Below, piece by piece: positions 23,738 to 32,597 of a stretch of 49,113 nucleotides of DNA; the stretch's first letter is position 1, and the number at the start of each line of letters is the position of its first letter. The DNA is from Claveliimonas monacensis (GTDB lineage Bacteria; Bacillota; Clostridia; Lachnospirales; Lachnospiraceae): the NCBI RefSeq assembly GCF_014982975.1, contig NZ_JADCKL010000016.1:1-49113 (forward strand). Reading direction: 5' to 3'. A program made the position numbers and the translations under genes. The notes beneath the pieces were generated by a model that searched no databases, was not told the origin of the DNA, and saw only the letters and a program-made list of their open reading frames with translations.

Positions 23738-25022
23738 TGGTTTTTCCTCCTTCGTATACAATCCGTCCGCCCACGATGGTGCAGCGCACTTCTCCTTTTA
23801 CCTTCCTGCCGTGGAAAGGTGTGTTTTTCCCTTTGGATAAAAATGTATTCTTGTCGATCACGTACTCTTTCCGGGGATCAAAGATCACCACGTCCGCGAT
23901 CTTGCCCGCGCTGACAGATCCCTTGTCGGAAAGTCCCAGTATGCGGGCCGGGTTATAGCTCATCTTCTCCGCCATCTGCATGGGAGTGAGGACGCCTTTT
24001 TCCACCAGCTCCGTGTAAGTCAGTGCTGCGGACGTCTCCAGTCCTACAATGCCAAAAGCCGCCAGCTTCATGGAGCGGTTCTTCTCCGCCTCCGCGTGGG
24101 GCGCGTGGTCTGTGGCAATGACATCCACCACGTCATTTTTCAGTGCCTCTCTCAGAGCCTCCACATCCGCTCTGCTGCGAAGAGGCGGGTTCATCTTAAA
24201 GTTGCCGTCATCCTCACAGATATCGTCCGTGGAAAGGATAAAGTGATGGGGACACACTTCCCCGGTCACAGGCAGTCCCTCCTTCTTCGCCAGCGCCAGC
24301 ATCTTTGCGCTGTCCGCTGTGGAGCAGTGGCACAGGTGAAGCTGCACACCTGTCTCTTTTGCCAGCAGGATGTCCCTGGCCACGATGACGTCCTCCACCG
24401 CGTTAGTGATGCCCGGAAGTCCCAGTTCCCTGGCTTTCTCATCCGCGTTCATAACGCCGCCTTCCACCATGGTAATGTCCTCACAATGGGCAAACACGGC
24501 TACGCCTTCCTTCTTCGCCGCCTGCATCCCCTTCCGGTAGAGAGAGGCATTCATGACAGACTTTCCGTCCTCGCTGATGGCACGGCAGCCGTTCTCAGCC
24601 ATCCCGTTAATGTCCGCCAGCTCTTCTCCCTTCTGGCCTCTTGTCACAGCTCCAAGCTGGATGACATTTGTGAGGGATTCTCTCTTGGCCCTCTCCATGA
24701 CCTCCCGCACTTTCACGCCGTTGTCAATGACCGGCTTTGTGTTGGGCATGGCGCACACGGTTGTAACGCCGCCCCGGACAGCCGCCCGGCCGCCTGTGGC
24801 AAGGGTTTCCTTGTACTCCAGTCCGGGATCCCGGAAATGCACGTGCAGATCGATAAAGCCCGGCATCACCCAGCATCCGTCCGCATCGATGACCCGGTCG
24901 CTCTCCGTCTCAATATTCTTCTCCACCTCTGTGATCCGATCCCCGTCGATCAGCACGTCACATATATCATCCAGCCCTGTCCCGGGATCAAGCACATGTC
25001 CGTTTTTAATTAAAATCGTCAT
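23730..25022 (-). CDS. pyrC: Dihydroorotase, class I
   Basis: This 430-residue zinc amidohydrolase closes carbamoyl-aspartate to dihydroorotate. The metal-binding DLHVHFRDPGLEYKET, the loop AISEDGKSVMNASLY, and DVIATDHAPHAEAEK are all present. The start at 25022 has AAAGGAA 8 bases ahead; an ATG three codons earlier would touch the ribosome site. It leads pyrC-pyrF-pyrK-pyrD. A weak extended -10 (TGATAAAAT) lies about 35 bases upstream. No PyrR site or riboswitch is evident. Confidence 0.96.
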   Translation of the reverse strand: MTILIKNGHVLDPGTGLDDICDVLIDGDRITEVEKNIETESDRVIDADGCWVMPGFIDLHVHFRDPGLEYKETLATGGRAAVRGGVTTVCAMPNTKPVIDNGVKVREVMERAKRESLTNVIQLGAVTRGQKGEELADINGMAENGCRAISEDGKSVMNASLYRKGMQAAKKEGVAVFAHCEDITMVEGGVMNADEKARELGLPGITNAVEDVIVARDILLAKETGVQLHLCHCSTADSAKMLALAKKEGLPVTGEVCPHHFILSTDDICEDDGNFKMNPPLRSRADVEALREALKNDVVDVIATDHAPHAEAEKNRSMKLAAFGIVGLETSAALTYTELVEKGVLTPMQMAEKMSYNPARILGLSDKGSVSAGKIADVVIFDPRKEYVIDKNTFLSKGKNTPFHGRKVKGEVRCTIVGGRIVYEGGKTID

Positions 25023-25077
25023 AGCCCGCATTCCTTTCTACATACATACTCTGTTTTATTTTATCATACCCATATAA

Positions 25078-25128
25078 GAAATGGAACGGGGAATTTCCCG
25101 TTCCATTTCTTCGGCAGCGGCCGCTGCC
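25078..25128 (-). terminator. Terminator region of the ftsEX-M23-S41 unit
   Basis: Two structures lie in series after the S41 gene: a 16-bp self-complementary block (25113-25128, GGCAGCGGCCGCTGCC) and a perfect 13-bp inverted repeat with 6-base loop (25078-25090 with 25097-25109). The second is followed on the minus strand by TTATAT, a moderate U-tract. Confidence 0.7.
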
Positions 25129-25159
25129 TGTATCCACTTTTTCACAATATCCTGTCGGT

Positions 25160-26302
25160 TTACTGCTGCGCCACTACTTCCATGGCCTTCTCGAGCTGAT
25201 TGTCCGCGTCCGGGTTGTTTTCATCGTACTGGTACTCCACTTCCACGTCCGGGGTGATCCCCTCCCCGTCAATGCTGCGGCCATTGGGTGTAAAGTACTC
25301 CGCAATGGTCAGCTTCACGCTTGTTCCATCCTGCAGGTCAAAGACGCTCTGGACAACTCCCTTTCCGTAGGACTGGGTTCCCACGATCTGCCCCAGGCCG
25401 TAGTCCTGGATAGCTCCTGCGAAGATCTCCGAGGCGCTGGCGCTGTAGCCGTTCATCATGACAACCAGGGGTTTGTCGAACTGATTTTCCTCGTCAGAGG
25501 TGTACTCCTCCCGCTCCCCGTTCTTATCCTCCGTGTAGACGATGAGCCCCTCCGGCAGCATCAGGTCCAGGATATCGCAGACAGTATCCAGATTGCCGCC
25601 GGGATTGCTGCGCAGATCCACGATCAGTCTCTCCATGCCCTGGTCTTCTAAATCCTCCAGCGCCTCCTTATACTGCTCATAGGTCACAGTGTCGAATTCC
25701 GTGATGCGGATGTAGCCCACATTGTTTTCCTTCATCTCATGGGACACAGTCTGGGCCTCGATGGTGTCTCTTGTGATGGTCAGTTCCTCCTCGTCCCCCG
25801 TGTCAGCCCGCAGGACGGTCAGGGTCACCTGGGTTCCCTTCTCCCCCTTGACTTTGCTCACCACGTCGGACAGGTCCTCTCCTGTCACCTCTTCTCCCTC
25901 CACCTTATAGAGGGTGTCGCCGTCCCGCATGCCGGCCTCCTGGGCAGGAGAGCCGTCGTACACCTGGAGGACCGTGATAACGCCGGTCTCCCGGTCCTGG
26001 CTCATGAGTGCGCCCACTCCGCCGAACTCGCCGGACAGGCTCTCGCTCATCTGCTTCGTCTCCTCCTCGTCGTAGTAGACCGAGTAGGGATCTCCCAGCC
26101 CTTCAATATAGCCCTTGTAGACGCCCTCCGACAGGTCCGTCTCATCCACATCGCCGATATAATACCGGTCGATGAGGCTGTTCAGGAGCTCCATTTTCTG
26201 ATTCTCTTCACTTTTAAAAACGCTGCAGGAGACAACTCCTCCTGCCAGTAATACAACGAGGGCGCCAGCAAGCGCCCCCTTAAAAAAACTATGATTTTTC
26301 AT
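25160..26302 (-). CDS. S41-family C-terminal processing protease, membrane-anchored
   Basis: This 380-residue serine protease has an N-terminal anchor (about 8-26) ending in VVSC, which could be a lipobox. A PDZ domain follows at about 90-170 (GGVGALMSQD, DGSPAQEAGMRDGDTLYKVE), then the S41 core: LRSNPGGNLDTV, the nucleophile Ser in NGYSASASEIFAGA, and the catalytic Lys in TQSYGKGVVQ. No peptidoglycan-binding domain is present at the C-terminus. It acts outside the membrane, probably trimming secreted or membrane proteins. It lies 32 bases after the M23 hydrolase gene, and some CtpA-type proteases act on cell-wall hydrolases, so the M23 protein is a reasonable guess as substrate. Confidence 0.92.
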   Translation of the reverse strand: MKNHSFFKGALAGALVVLLAGGVVSCSVFKSEENQKMELLNSLIDRYYIGDVDETDLSEGVYKGYIEGLGDPYSVYYDEEETKQMSESLSGEFGGVGALMSQDRETGVITVLQVYDGSPAQEAGMRDGDTLYKVEGEEVTGEDLSDVVSKVKGEKGTQVTLTVLRADTGDEEELTITRDTIEAQTVSHEMKENNVGYIRITEFDTVTYEQYKEALEDLEDQGMERLIVDLRSNPGGNLDTVCDILDLMLPEGLIVYTEDKNGEREEYTSDEENQFDKPLVVMMNGYSASASEIFAGAIQDYGLGQIVGTQSYGKGVVQSVFDLQDGTSVKLTIAEYFTPNGRSIDGEGITPDVEVEYQYDENNPDADNQLEKAMEVVAQQ

Positions 26303-26334
26303 ATAAGTAGTCCTGTTCTCCGTCTCCTGATTGC

Positions 26335-27465
26335 TTACAGATACAGTCTCGGATCAACCGGTGTTCCGTTTACATGCACCTCAAAGTGAAGGTGCGCTCC
26401 GGTGGAGATACCGGTAGAACCGACAGCCGCGATATTCTTTCCTGCACTTACTGACTGCCCTGCACTTACATAAATGGCACTGCAGTGCTGATACAGCGTA
26501 GACAGGCCATCACCATGATTGATAATCACGTAGTTTCCTCTGGCTGAATTGTATGCTACAGTCGTCACTGTGCCGGATGCCGCCGCATAGATGGGCGTTC
26601 CGGATGCTGCTGCGTAGTCCCGGCCTTTGTGATTGGTACTTCCAATACCACCCGGTGAATTTCTTCCGCCAAACTCACTACTGATATACGCTGCCGGGCA
26701 GGGATTCTGGAGTCTTCCTGTTCCTCCCGATGGTGTATAGTCATCTACCGGACCATTATTTACATTATTATTGTTATTATTGGCTTCCTGTTGCAGTCTT
26801 GCCTGCTCTGCCGCAGCTGCCTGCAGCTGAGAGATCTTGGCGTTTGTCTCGCTCAGCTCGGACTTGAGGCTTGCGATCTCAGCGCTCTTTGTATCGATGA
26901 GAGTCTGGAGCTCTGTCTGCTGGCTCTGAAGATTTGTCTGCATCTCCTCCAGCTCTGCATTTTCCTTCTCCAGCTCTTCCTGCTGCTTCTCCACTTTATC
27001 CACAATATTCTGGAACTCCACCAGCATATTCCTGTCATACTCGGAAATCTGGTTGATATACTCCGCGTTGCTCAGAAACTCTGCAATGCTCTTGGACTCC
27101 AGCAGCGTCTCCAGAAACTGACCGTTGCCGTTCTCATACATATACTGTATGCGGAGCTTCATGCTTTCATACTGGTTATTTTCGTCAATGCGGGCTGCGT
27201 CCAGCTCATCAGACTTCTTAACGATCTCCTCCTGCTTTTTCTCAATGTCAGCCTGGGTCTTCTCCATATCTGACACGATCCCTTCCAGCTGGCTGGCGAG
27301 CTTATCTTTCTCTGCCTGAGCCGCGTCGATCTGGCTCTGCTGCTGGCTGGCTTTGTTCTGCGCATCCTGTAGATCATCTGCCTTCGCCGTCACATTCACC
27401 TGCAGCCCCATTCCTGCCACGAGCGCTGCTGCCACTAACACACTGACAATCTTTTTTCTGATCAT
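26335..27465 (-). CDS. Secreted M23 murein hydrolase with coiled coil
   Basis: This 376-residue protein has a signal peptide (about 1-29, ending TAKADD), a long coiled coil (about 30-225), an Asn-rich linker (NNNNNVNN) and a C-terminal LytM/M23 domain. The zinc ligands HKGRD (HxxxD) and HLHFEVH (HxH) are intact, so unlike E. coli EnvC it should cut peptidoglycan itself. The coiled coil resembles the FtsX-binding part of EnvC and PcsB. Its place behind ftsE-ftsX supports a role as the FtsEX-controlled division hydrolase. Confidence 0.93.
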   Translation of the reverse strand: MIRKKIVSVLVAAALVAGMGLQVNVTAKADDLQDAQNKASQQQSQIDAAQAEKDKLASQLEGIVSDMEKTQADIEKKQEEIVKKSDELDAARIDENNQYESMKLRIQYMYENGNGQFLETLLESKSIAEFLSNAEYINQISEYDRNMLVEFQNIVDKVEKQQEELEKENAELEEMQTNLQSQQTELQTLIDTKSAEIASLKSELSETNAKISQLQAAAAEQARLQQEANNNNNNVNNGPVDDYTPSGGTGRLQNPCPAAYISSEFGGRNSPGGIGSTNHKGRDYAAASGTPIYAAASGTVTTVAYNSARGNYVIINHGDGLSTLYQHCSAIYVSAGQSVSAGKNIAAVGSTGISTGAHLHFEVHVNGTPVDPRLYL

Positions 27466-27539
27466 AGTTTTCTCTCCCTTACTTTGTACCCCTTTTTGTC
27501 TCCCCTGTGACTGTGTTTATAGTTCCATTTATCTGCAGT

Positions 27540-27557
27540 CAGATGCACGCGCATCTG
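27540..27557. other. Intercistronic hairpin between ftsX and the M23 gene
   Basis: A perfect 7-bp stem, CAGATGC with GCATCTG, encloses four bases 4 bases after the ftsX stop codon. There is no U-tract, so it is not a terminator. It may adjust mRNA stability or the ratio of the two products. Confidence 0.45.
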
Positions 27558-27561
27558 GATG

Positions 27562-28470
27562 CTACACTTTCAGGTGTTTGCGGATGGTGAAGAAACTTCC
27601 CACAAATCCGATGCCCACACCGAGGGCAAGGCCTACCGGAAGCAGAACTTTGTACACTTCTGTCACCGGAAGGAAATCCAGAATATTATTTAACAGATTA
27701 AATCGTGTGAGGATGTATGAAACTGCTTTTCCATACATAAAATATAACAGTACAAGCGGTATGATGGCTCCGATCAGTCCGATGACCACACCTTCGATAA
27801 CGAAAGGTGCCCGGACGAATCCGTCCTTCGCTCCTATATATTTCATAATGGCGATCTCCTCACGCCGGACCGTGATACCCATAGTAACGGTGTTGCTGAT
27901 CAGGAAGATCGACACTGCCAGAAGAATGGCGATAATGGCGATGGAAACGTAAGTGATCAGCCTGTTGACGCTGCTGAGCGTATCTGCCACAACGTCAGAC
28001 TTGTTGACCCTTCTGACGCCGTCCAGGCTCTCCGCAAAGCTTACTACGTCATCCTGTTTGGAGACATCCTCCATATACACTGCGTAGTTGTCAGAATTGG
28101 CCAGCGGATTGTCATCCTTGAAACCTTCCGCCAGGCTGGAATCCTCGCCAAAATATTCACTCTGGAATGACTCCCAGGCGTCGTCCGCGGATACATACTC
28201 CACATCCAGCACGCCGTCGCATTCTCTCAGCTCGTCGCCTATCTCATCGACCCGGGACTGCTCCAGCCCCTCCTCGAAGAACACGGTGATGGCCACACCT
28301 TCCTCGGCTTTCTGGACAATATAGTTAAAGTTCATAACAATTGCAAAGAACAGACCAAACACAAAAATACATGCCGCCATGGTCGCAATGGACGCAATGG
28401 AGAACAGCTTGTTACGGGCAATGTTCTTAAACCCCTGTCTTGTCGAATATCCGACTGTACTAATCTTCAT
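27562..28470 (-). CDS. ftsX: Cell-division protein FtsX
   Basis: This 302-residue membrane protein is the permease-like partner of FtsE. The start MKISTVGYSTRQGFKNI, helix 1 at about 22-47, a large extracellular loop (about 55-160) and three C-terminal helices with RREEIAIMKYIGAKDGFVRA are typical. FtsEX does not transport; it converts ATP hydrolysis into activation of murein hydrolases at the septum. The start at 28470 has AAAGGTGGG 7 bases ahead and overlaps ftsE by 11 bases. The extracellular loop is the expected contact for the coiled coil of the M23 enzyme encoded next. Confidence 0.95.
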   Translation of the reverse strand: MKISTVGYSTRQGFKNIARNKLFSIASIATMAACIFVFGLFFAIVMNFNYIVQKAEEGVAITVFFEEGLEQSRVDEIGDELRECDGVLDVEYVSADDAWESFQSEYFGEDSSLAEGFKDDNPLANSDNYAVYMEDVSKQDDVVSFAESLDGVRRVNKSDVVADTLSSVNRLITYVSIAIIAILLAVSIFLISNTVTMGITVRREEIAIMKYIGAKDGFVRAPFVIEGVVIGLIGAIIPLVLLYFMYGKAVSYILTRFNLLNNILDFLPVTEVYKVLLPVGLALGVGIGFVGSFFTIRKHLKV

Positions 28471-29146
28471 TATTATACCCACCTTTTTGCTCGTCGCTGA
28501 CAATGACTCCCTTTTTCATTGTCACCACTCGTTTTCTCATCTCGTTTACGATTTCCTGGTTATGTGTCACGACCAGGACAGTCGTTCCCCTCTCATTGGC
28601 CTCCTCAAGAAGCTTCATGATCTCCCAGGAATTGGTCGGATCCAGGTTTCCCGTAGGCTCATCAGCCAGAAGGATCGCAGGCTCATTCACGATGGCCCTT
28701 GCAATGGCAACCCTCTGCTGCTCACCTCCGGAGAGCTCCTTTGGATAAGACTTATATTTCTGGGCAAGACCTACCAGAGAAAGAGCCGCAGGCACTTTCT
28801 TCTTGATGATCCTGGGCGATGTCTCCACGACACGCTGGGCAAAGGCAATATTCTCATATATATTTCGGTCTTTCAGAAGACGGAAATCCTGGAACACGAC
28901 ACCAAGACCCCTGCGGTACATAGGGATCTGTTTGTGTTTCAGCCTCTCCAGATTCTGCCCGTTCACGACGATCGTACCGGAAGTCGGTTCCAGTTCCTTC
29001 ATGATCAGGCGGATCAAAGTCGATTTACCTGATCCGCTGTCCCCGACGATGAAGACAAACTCACCCTGCTCGATCTTCAGAGTCACACCGTTCAGAGCCG
29101 CAACTCCCTTCGAGTATTCTTTCGTTACTTCGTTCAGTTCAATCAT
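28460..29146 (-). CDS. ftsE: Cell-division ATPase FtsE
   Basis: This 228-residue ABC ATPase has Walker A GDSGSGKST, the signature LSGGEQQRVAIARAI and Walker B ILLADEPTGNLDPTNS. YSKGVAALNGVTLKIEQGEF and MYRRGLGVVFQDFRLL are typical of FtsE. It lies 16 bases after the CdaR-type regulator gene with TAGGAGG before its ATG, and overlaps ftsX. Confidence 0.96.
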   Translation of the reverse strand: MIELNEVTKEYSKGVAALNGVTLKIEQGEFVFIVGDSGSGKSTLIRLIMKELEPTSGTIVVNGQNLERLKHKQIPMYRRGLGVVFQDFRLLKDRNIYENIAFAQRVVETSPRIIKKKVPAALSLVGLAQKYKSYPKELSGGEQQRVAIARAIVNEPAILLADEPTGNLDPTNSWEIMKLLEEANERGTTVLVVTHNQEIVNEMRKRVVTMKKGVIVSDEQKGGYNNED

Positions 29147-29162
29147 ATTTTCCTCCTAATTA

Positions 29163-30248
29163 TCAATACTCCAGTGATTCCATGTATTTCATGTACTTCA
29201 CTACCATCAGCGCAATCTTGAATGTGATGGCATCCTCAAATACACGGAGATCAAGCCCCGTGCTCTTCTGCAGCTTATCTAACCTGTAGACAAGCGTATT
29301 GCGGTGGATGTAGAGCTGTCTCGATGTCTCGGACACATTCAGACTGTTCTCAAAGAATTTATTGATAGTCGTCAGCGTCTCCTCATCGAACTCGTCCGGC
29401 GATTTCCCCTCAAAAATCTCGCGGATGAACATTTTACAGAGCGGAATGGGAAGCTGATAGATCAGGCGGCCGATCCCCAATGTACTGTAGGCAATGACTT
29501 TCCGGTCATCAAAAAAGATCTTCCCCACATCCAGGGCAAGCTTTGCCTCCTTGTAGGACTTAGACACCTCTTTGATGTCATTGATCACGGTTCCGTATGC
29601 AATGCGGATGTCGTCATCCTCCCCCTTCAGGAGTTCCAGTATGGTTCCGGCTGTCTTCTCCAGTTCTGCATGCCCGTCTGAAGGCGCCAGCTCTTTTACA
29701 ATTATAATATCTTTCTCGTCGACTGCTGTGACAAAATCCTTTGTCTTGTTGCCCAGAAGGCCCCGGACATGGTCCAGCATGCTGCTGTCTTTCTCACGGG
29801 CAGTCTCCACTATAAAGATAACACGTCTGACCTCTGTGTCAATATGTAATTTTTTTGCACGATTATAAATATCTACCAGAAGCAGATTGTCCAGAAGAAG
29901 ATTTTTTATAAAATTGTCCTTGTCAAACCGCTCTTTGTAGGCTGTCAGAAGGGTCTGTATCTGAAAGGCAGCAACTTTGCCCACCATGTATACATCGTCG
30001 CTTCCGCCGTTGGCAAGAAGGATGTATTCAAGCTGGTGTTCATCAAAAATCTTAAAAAACTGATAGCCCTGTATCACCTGGCTGTCCGCCGGCGACTCCA
30101 CAAAAGAAAGTACAGATGCTTCATAGTTCTCCTGTTCGGCAAATGTGCTGGCCAGAGACTTTCCGTCTGTATCCATGACACACAGATCGATCCGCGTGAT
30201 CGCTTTTAAGCCATCGATGGTGTTTTGTAGTATTTGATTAGATATCAT
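29163..30248 (-). CDS. CdaR/PucR-type transcriptional regulator
   Basis: This 361-residue protein has an N-terminal segment like the sugar-diacid recognition domain (about 1-130), a middle GGDEF-like region, and a C-terminal PucR-type helix-turn-helix (about 300-350: FFENSLNVSETSRQLYIHRN, then TLVYRLDKLQ). Family members sense small metabolites such as glycerate or purine breakdown products. The ligand here is unknown. GGAGG lies 9 bases before the ATG. The gene is directly upstream of ftsE (16 bases) with no terminator, so it seems to lead the division operon. Confidence 0.87.
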   Translation of the reverse strand: MISNQILQNTIDGLKAITRIDLCVMDTDGKSLASTFAEQENYEASVLSFVESPADSQVIQGYQFFKIFDEHQLEYILLANGGSDDVYMVGKVAAFQIQTLLTAYKERFDKDNFIKNLLLDNLLLVDIYNRAKKLHIDTEVRRVIFIVETAREKDSSMLDHVRGLLGNKTKDFVTAVDEKDIIIVKELAPSDGHAELEKTAGTILELLKGEDDDIRIAYGTVINDIKEVSKSYKEAKLALDVGKIFFDDRKVIAYSTLGIGRLIYQLPIPLCKMFIREIFEGKSPDEFDEETLTTINKFFENSLNVSETSRQLYIHRNTLVYRLDKLQKSTGLDLRVFEDAITFKIALMVVKYMKYMESLEY

Positions 30249-30350
30249 ATTCCATCTCCTCCACTCATTTCAATATGCATTTTACACAATGTATTTACGC
30301 ACATTTACCGCTTTTTGCATATTACTCTTTTCTATACTAATATAAATCCA

Positions 30351-30393
30351 CAAAAAAAGAAAGAGGAAATCACACATTTTTGTTAATTTCCTC
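30351..30393 (-). terminator. Terminator of the TagA-like gene
   Basis: An 8-bp perfect stem, GAGGAAAT with ATTTCCTC (30363-30370, 30386-30393), closes a 15-base loop and is followed on the minus strand by TTTCTTTTTTT. Confidence 0.75.
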
Positions 30394-30458
30394 AATTTTT
30401 TCCCTGTATTTTGTTTATTTCCACATTGTCAGGCGCTATACAAATTGCCTCAAAAAAC

Positions 30459-31154
30459 TCAGTGCTGGGCCGCTGTCTCCAGCTCCTTTTTCCTGTTTTT
30501 TTCCACTTCATGGCGGAAAAGCCTGTGGTTGATAAACTGAGCGATCCTCTCCAGCCTGCCCCTGCTCCGGTAGATGGGATTTTCGCTTTTTCCCACTCCC
30601 AGCCAGACTCTCGCGTTCAGCAGAAGCCTGTTCCTGGTGATAAATTCTTCCTGTCCCGGAGAAGATAAGGAAGCTATAATGCAGTCTGTCTCCGCACCGT
30701 TGACCGCATTGACCACCAGGTCATCAGCCTCATCCGTAGGCGACACTTTTGCCATACCGGCGATCTGTATCCCGCTGTATCCCTCTTCCAGAAAGCGGTA
30801 AAATCCTTCCGCCTCCTCCTCTGTCTCCACAAGGAGAAAGACTCTGGAATGATTTTTGTGAAGAAAGCGGAAAAACATCTTAAGATACGTTCTCTGCTCA
30901 ATCTCCTGGAGCTGTCTTTTCTCACCCAGATCCACCCCTTCCAGGATCTCTTTCTCACCCGGGATCACAAGATCGATCTTCTCTATATTTTCACGCAGGG
31001 AAGGGTCACTGGAGGCGTACATCAAGGTATCCACCGTGACCATCTCGATTACATTGATCGCTTCTGTCCCCATATATGCCACAGTCCGCTTCATGGCCTC
31101 CTTGGCGGTACAGTCATCTATGCCAATATTCAGCACTTGAATTCTTCCGTCCAT
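30459..31154 (-). CDS. WecG/TagA/CpsF-family glycosyltransferase, divergent
   Basis: This 231-residue protein resembles GT26 enzymes, which add N-acetylmannosamine or similar sugars to lipid carriers in wall polymer synthesis. The family pattern is seen in VLNIGIDDCTAKEA, VIEMVTVDTLMYASSDPSLR, FRFLHKNHSRVFLLVETEEE, and SSPGQEEFITRNRLLLNARVW. The segment that normally reads like ADGxGVV is here DLVIPGEKEI, so catalytic details may differ. The C-terminus is basic (RHEVEKNRKKE), as in enzymes that dock to the membrane. It stands alone with a near-consensus promoter and its own terminator. Confidence 0.8.
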   Translation of the reverse strand: MDGRIQVLNIGIDDCTAKEAMKRTVAYMGTEAINVIEMVTVDTLMYASSDPSLRENIEKIDLVIPGEKEILEGVDLGEKRQLQEIEQRTYLKMFFRFLHKNHSRVFLLVETEEEAEGFYRFLEEGYSGIQIAGMAKVSPTDEADDLVVNAVNGAETDCIIASLSSPGQEEFITRNRLLLNARVWLGVGKSENPIYRSRGRLERIAQFINHRLFRHEVEKNRKKELETAAQH

Positions 31155-31186
31155 TGATCATCACCCGCTATTCCCTCTGGCTGTCG

Positions 31187-31215
31187 ATTATAGCAAAATG
31201 ACCTGTCCTTTTCAA
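31187..31215 (-). promoter_or_regulatory. Promoter of the TagA-like gene
   Basis: TTGAAA (31210-31215) and TATAAT (31187-31192) are separated by 17 bases on the minus strand, with an extended TGC. Transcription would start about 26 bases before the start codon. Confidence 0.8.
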
Positions 31216-31262
31216 CCTTTGACACTAAATCTTCACACTTCGTAATATTTTTAACAGTTTTG

Positions 31263-31457
31263 TCACTTTTGATTTTTCTGCCGCCTTTTCTTGGTGATCA
31301 GGCCGCCAATGCGGCCGGTCTCCTTGGACGACAGGGATTTCCACCCATCTTCCATGACCTTGTCAAGCAGACCCAGTTCCTCTGCGATCTCGTACTTCAG
31401 TTTCTCCTCCTCTGTAAGCGCATTCAGATCCACAGGTTTTTCTTTTTTCTTTCCCAT
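31263..31457 (-). CDS. Alpha/beta-type small acid-soluble spore protein
   Basis: This 64-residue protein carries the family pattern LKYEIAEELGLLDKV followed by LSSKETGRIGGLITKK. Such proteins coat and protect DNA in dormant spores, so the organism probably sporulates. The spacing and the DGW before the second motif resemble the minor SspF-like group. The ATG at 31457 follows an AAAGGGG site; a TTG six codons upstream would lie over that site. A TGTATA and CAATACT pair about 55 bases upstream weakly resembles a forespore sigma-G promoter. Confidence 0.85.
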   Translation of the reverse strand: MGKKKEKPVDLNALTEEEKLKYEIAEELGLLDKVMEDGWKSLSSKETGRIGGLITKKRRQKNQK

Positions 31458-31539
31458 ATGCCTGCCCCTTTCCAAAATAGATTGCTATCTGGAAGTATTG
31501 ACAGGACTTCTGCTTTTATACAGCTTTTACACAGCCGTT

Positions 31540-31734
31540 TTATTGCCTGGGATCATCCGGTATGATAATGGCTGCGATGAGGTAGGCCAGAAAACCACTC
31601 CCGCCTGCAAAGATGAACAGGACGAAGGCCAGCCTTATGAGAGTCGGGTCAATTCCAAAGTACTCTGCTATTCCCCCGCACACGCCGCAGATCATGCGCT
31701 CTTTTCTCGAGCGGTAAAGTCTTTTTGTATCCAT
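31540..31734 (-). CDS. PspC-domain membrane protein
   Basis: This 64-residue protein is a single PspC domain: KRLYRSRKERMICGVCGGIA, EYFGIDPTLIRLAFVLF, then a hydrophobic helix ending in IIPDDPRQ. PspC proteins take part in envelope-stress responses. It lies 26 bases after the DUF4097-like gene and is the last member of the PadR module. Confidence 0.93.
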   Translation of the reverse strand: MDTKRLYRSRKERMICGVCGGIAEYFGIDPTLIRLAFVLFIFAGGSGFLAYLIAAIIIPDDPRQ

Positions 31735-31760
31735 ACAGATCCTTCCTTTCTTTTTGCTTT

Positions 31761-32597
31761 CTACTCTTCAAAATAGATGTCCATACTGCCCACATCGCAG
31801 GCAATATTCATCGTCTTCTGAGCCTTATTGTCGATATTCTGCTCCACAGACAGGCCTGAGTAACTGTTCTCACCCAGGTTTAGCTCTCCCACGCCGCACT
31901 CCAGTCTGTAGTTGAAATCCGCCTCTTTCCCCGCAGCCGTGTAAGCGAGAACACCCACACCGCACTCCAGGTCAGCCTGCTGCTTCGTGTCCCCGGAAGC
32001 GTCTATGGTTCCCACGCCCACTTCCAAGTCCAGCTCATCCGCTGTAAACCAGTCCACGATGGCAGATCCTGTGCCCACTTCCATCTTCAGTTCCCTGGCT
32101 TCTATATCCTCCACATAGAGTTCTCCTACCCCTATCTGGAGATCTGCCTCATCCAGCTGAAATGCCTCCGGAATATAGATCCACACATTTCCATAATTTC
32201 CCTGGTTGATCCTCCACGGGAAGCGCCTGGCTGTCGTCTCCACCTTCAGCTCTCCGTCTTCCTCCGTCACCTGGAACTTCAGGGCGGAATAAATATCTTC
32301 TGTCTGCACAGTGATCCCGCTGCCCGTGCCCTTCAGGATCTGGACATTCAGCCCCTCTGTGTCCAGCTTCAGCGCGTGGATGTCACCGTATGTCCGGTCT
32401 GTATCCGCCTCCATAGGGGCGTCGCCATAATCATAGGACACGCCGGCCTCCCCCCGTCCCAGACCGATCCAGTCCGGAATATAGTTATCCATAACCGTCA
32501 GCGTAGCTCCCATCACTTTCCCGCTGGTCAGGCACACACACCCGATGCCGGCCACCACGCCGCAGGTGATCCAGAAATTCTTCCATCCTTTTTTCAT
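31761..32597 (-). CDS. DUF4097-like repeat protein, membrane-anchored
   Basis: This 278-residue protein has an N-terminal hydrophobic segment (about 9-30) that is either an anchor or a signal, then a beta-rich body. The body contains regularly spaced Gly-Val-Gly or Gly-Thr-Gly turns (QIGVGELYVED, EVGTGSAIVD, EVGVGTIDASG, ECGVGVLAYT, ECGVGELNLG, CDVGSMDIYF), which predict a right-handed beta-helix like the putative adhesin domain family. The role is unknown; it is probably an extracytoplasmic sensor or scaffold. It starts right after the DUF1700 gene stop codon (TAA-ATG). Confidence 0.85.
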   Translation of the reverse strand: MKKGWKNFWITCGVVAGIGCVCLTSGKVMGATLTVMDNYIPDWIGLGRGEAGVSYDYGDAPMEADTDRTYGDIHALKLDTEGLNVQILKGTGSGITVQTEDIYSALKFQVTEEDGELKVETTARRFPWRINQGNYGNVWIYIPEAFQLDEADLQIGVGELYVEDIEARELKMEVGTGSAIVDWFTADELDLEVGVGTIDASGDTKQQADLECGVGVLAYTAAGKEADFNYRLECGVGELNLGENSYSGLSVEQNIDNKAQKTMNIACDVGSMDIYFEE

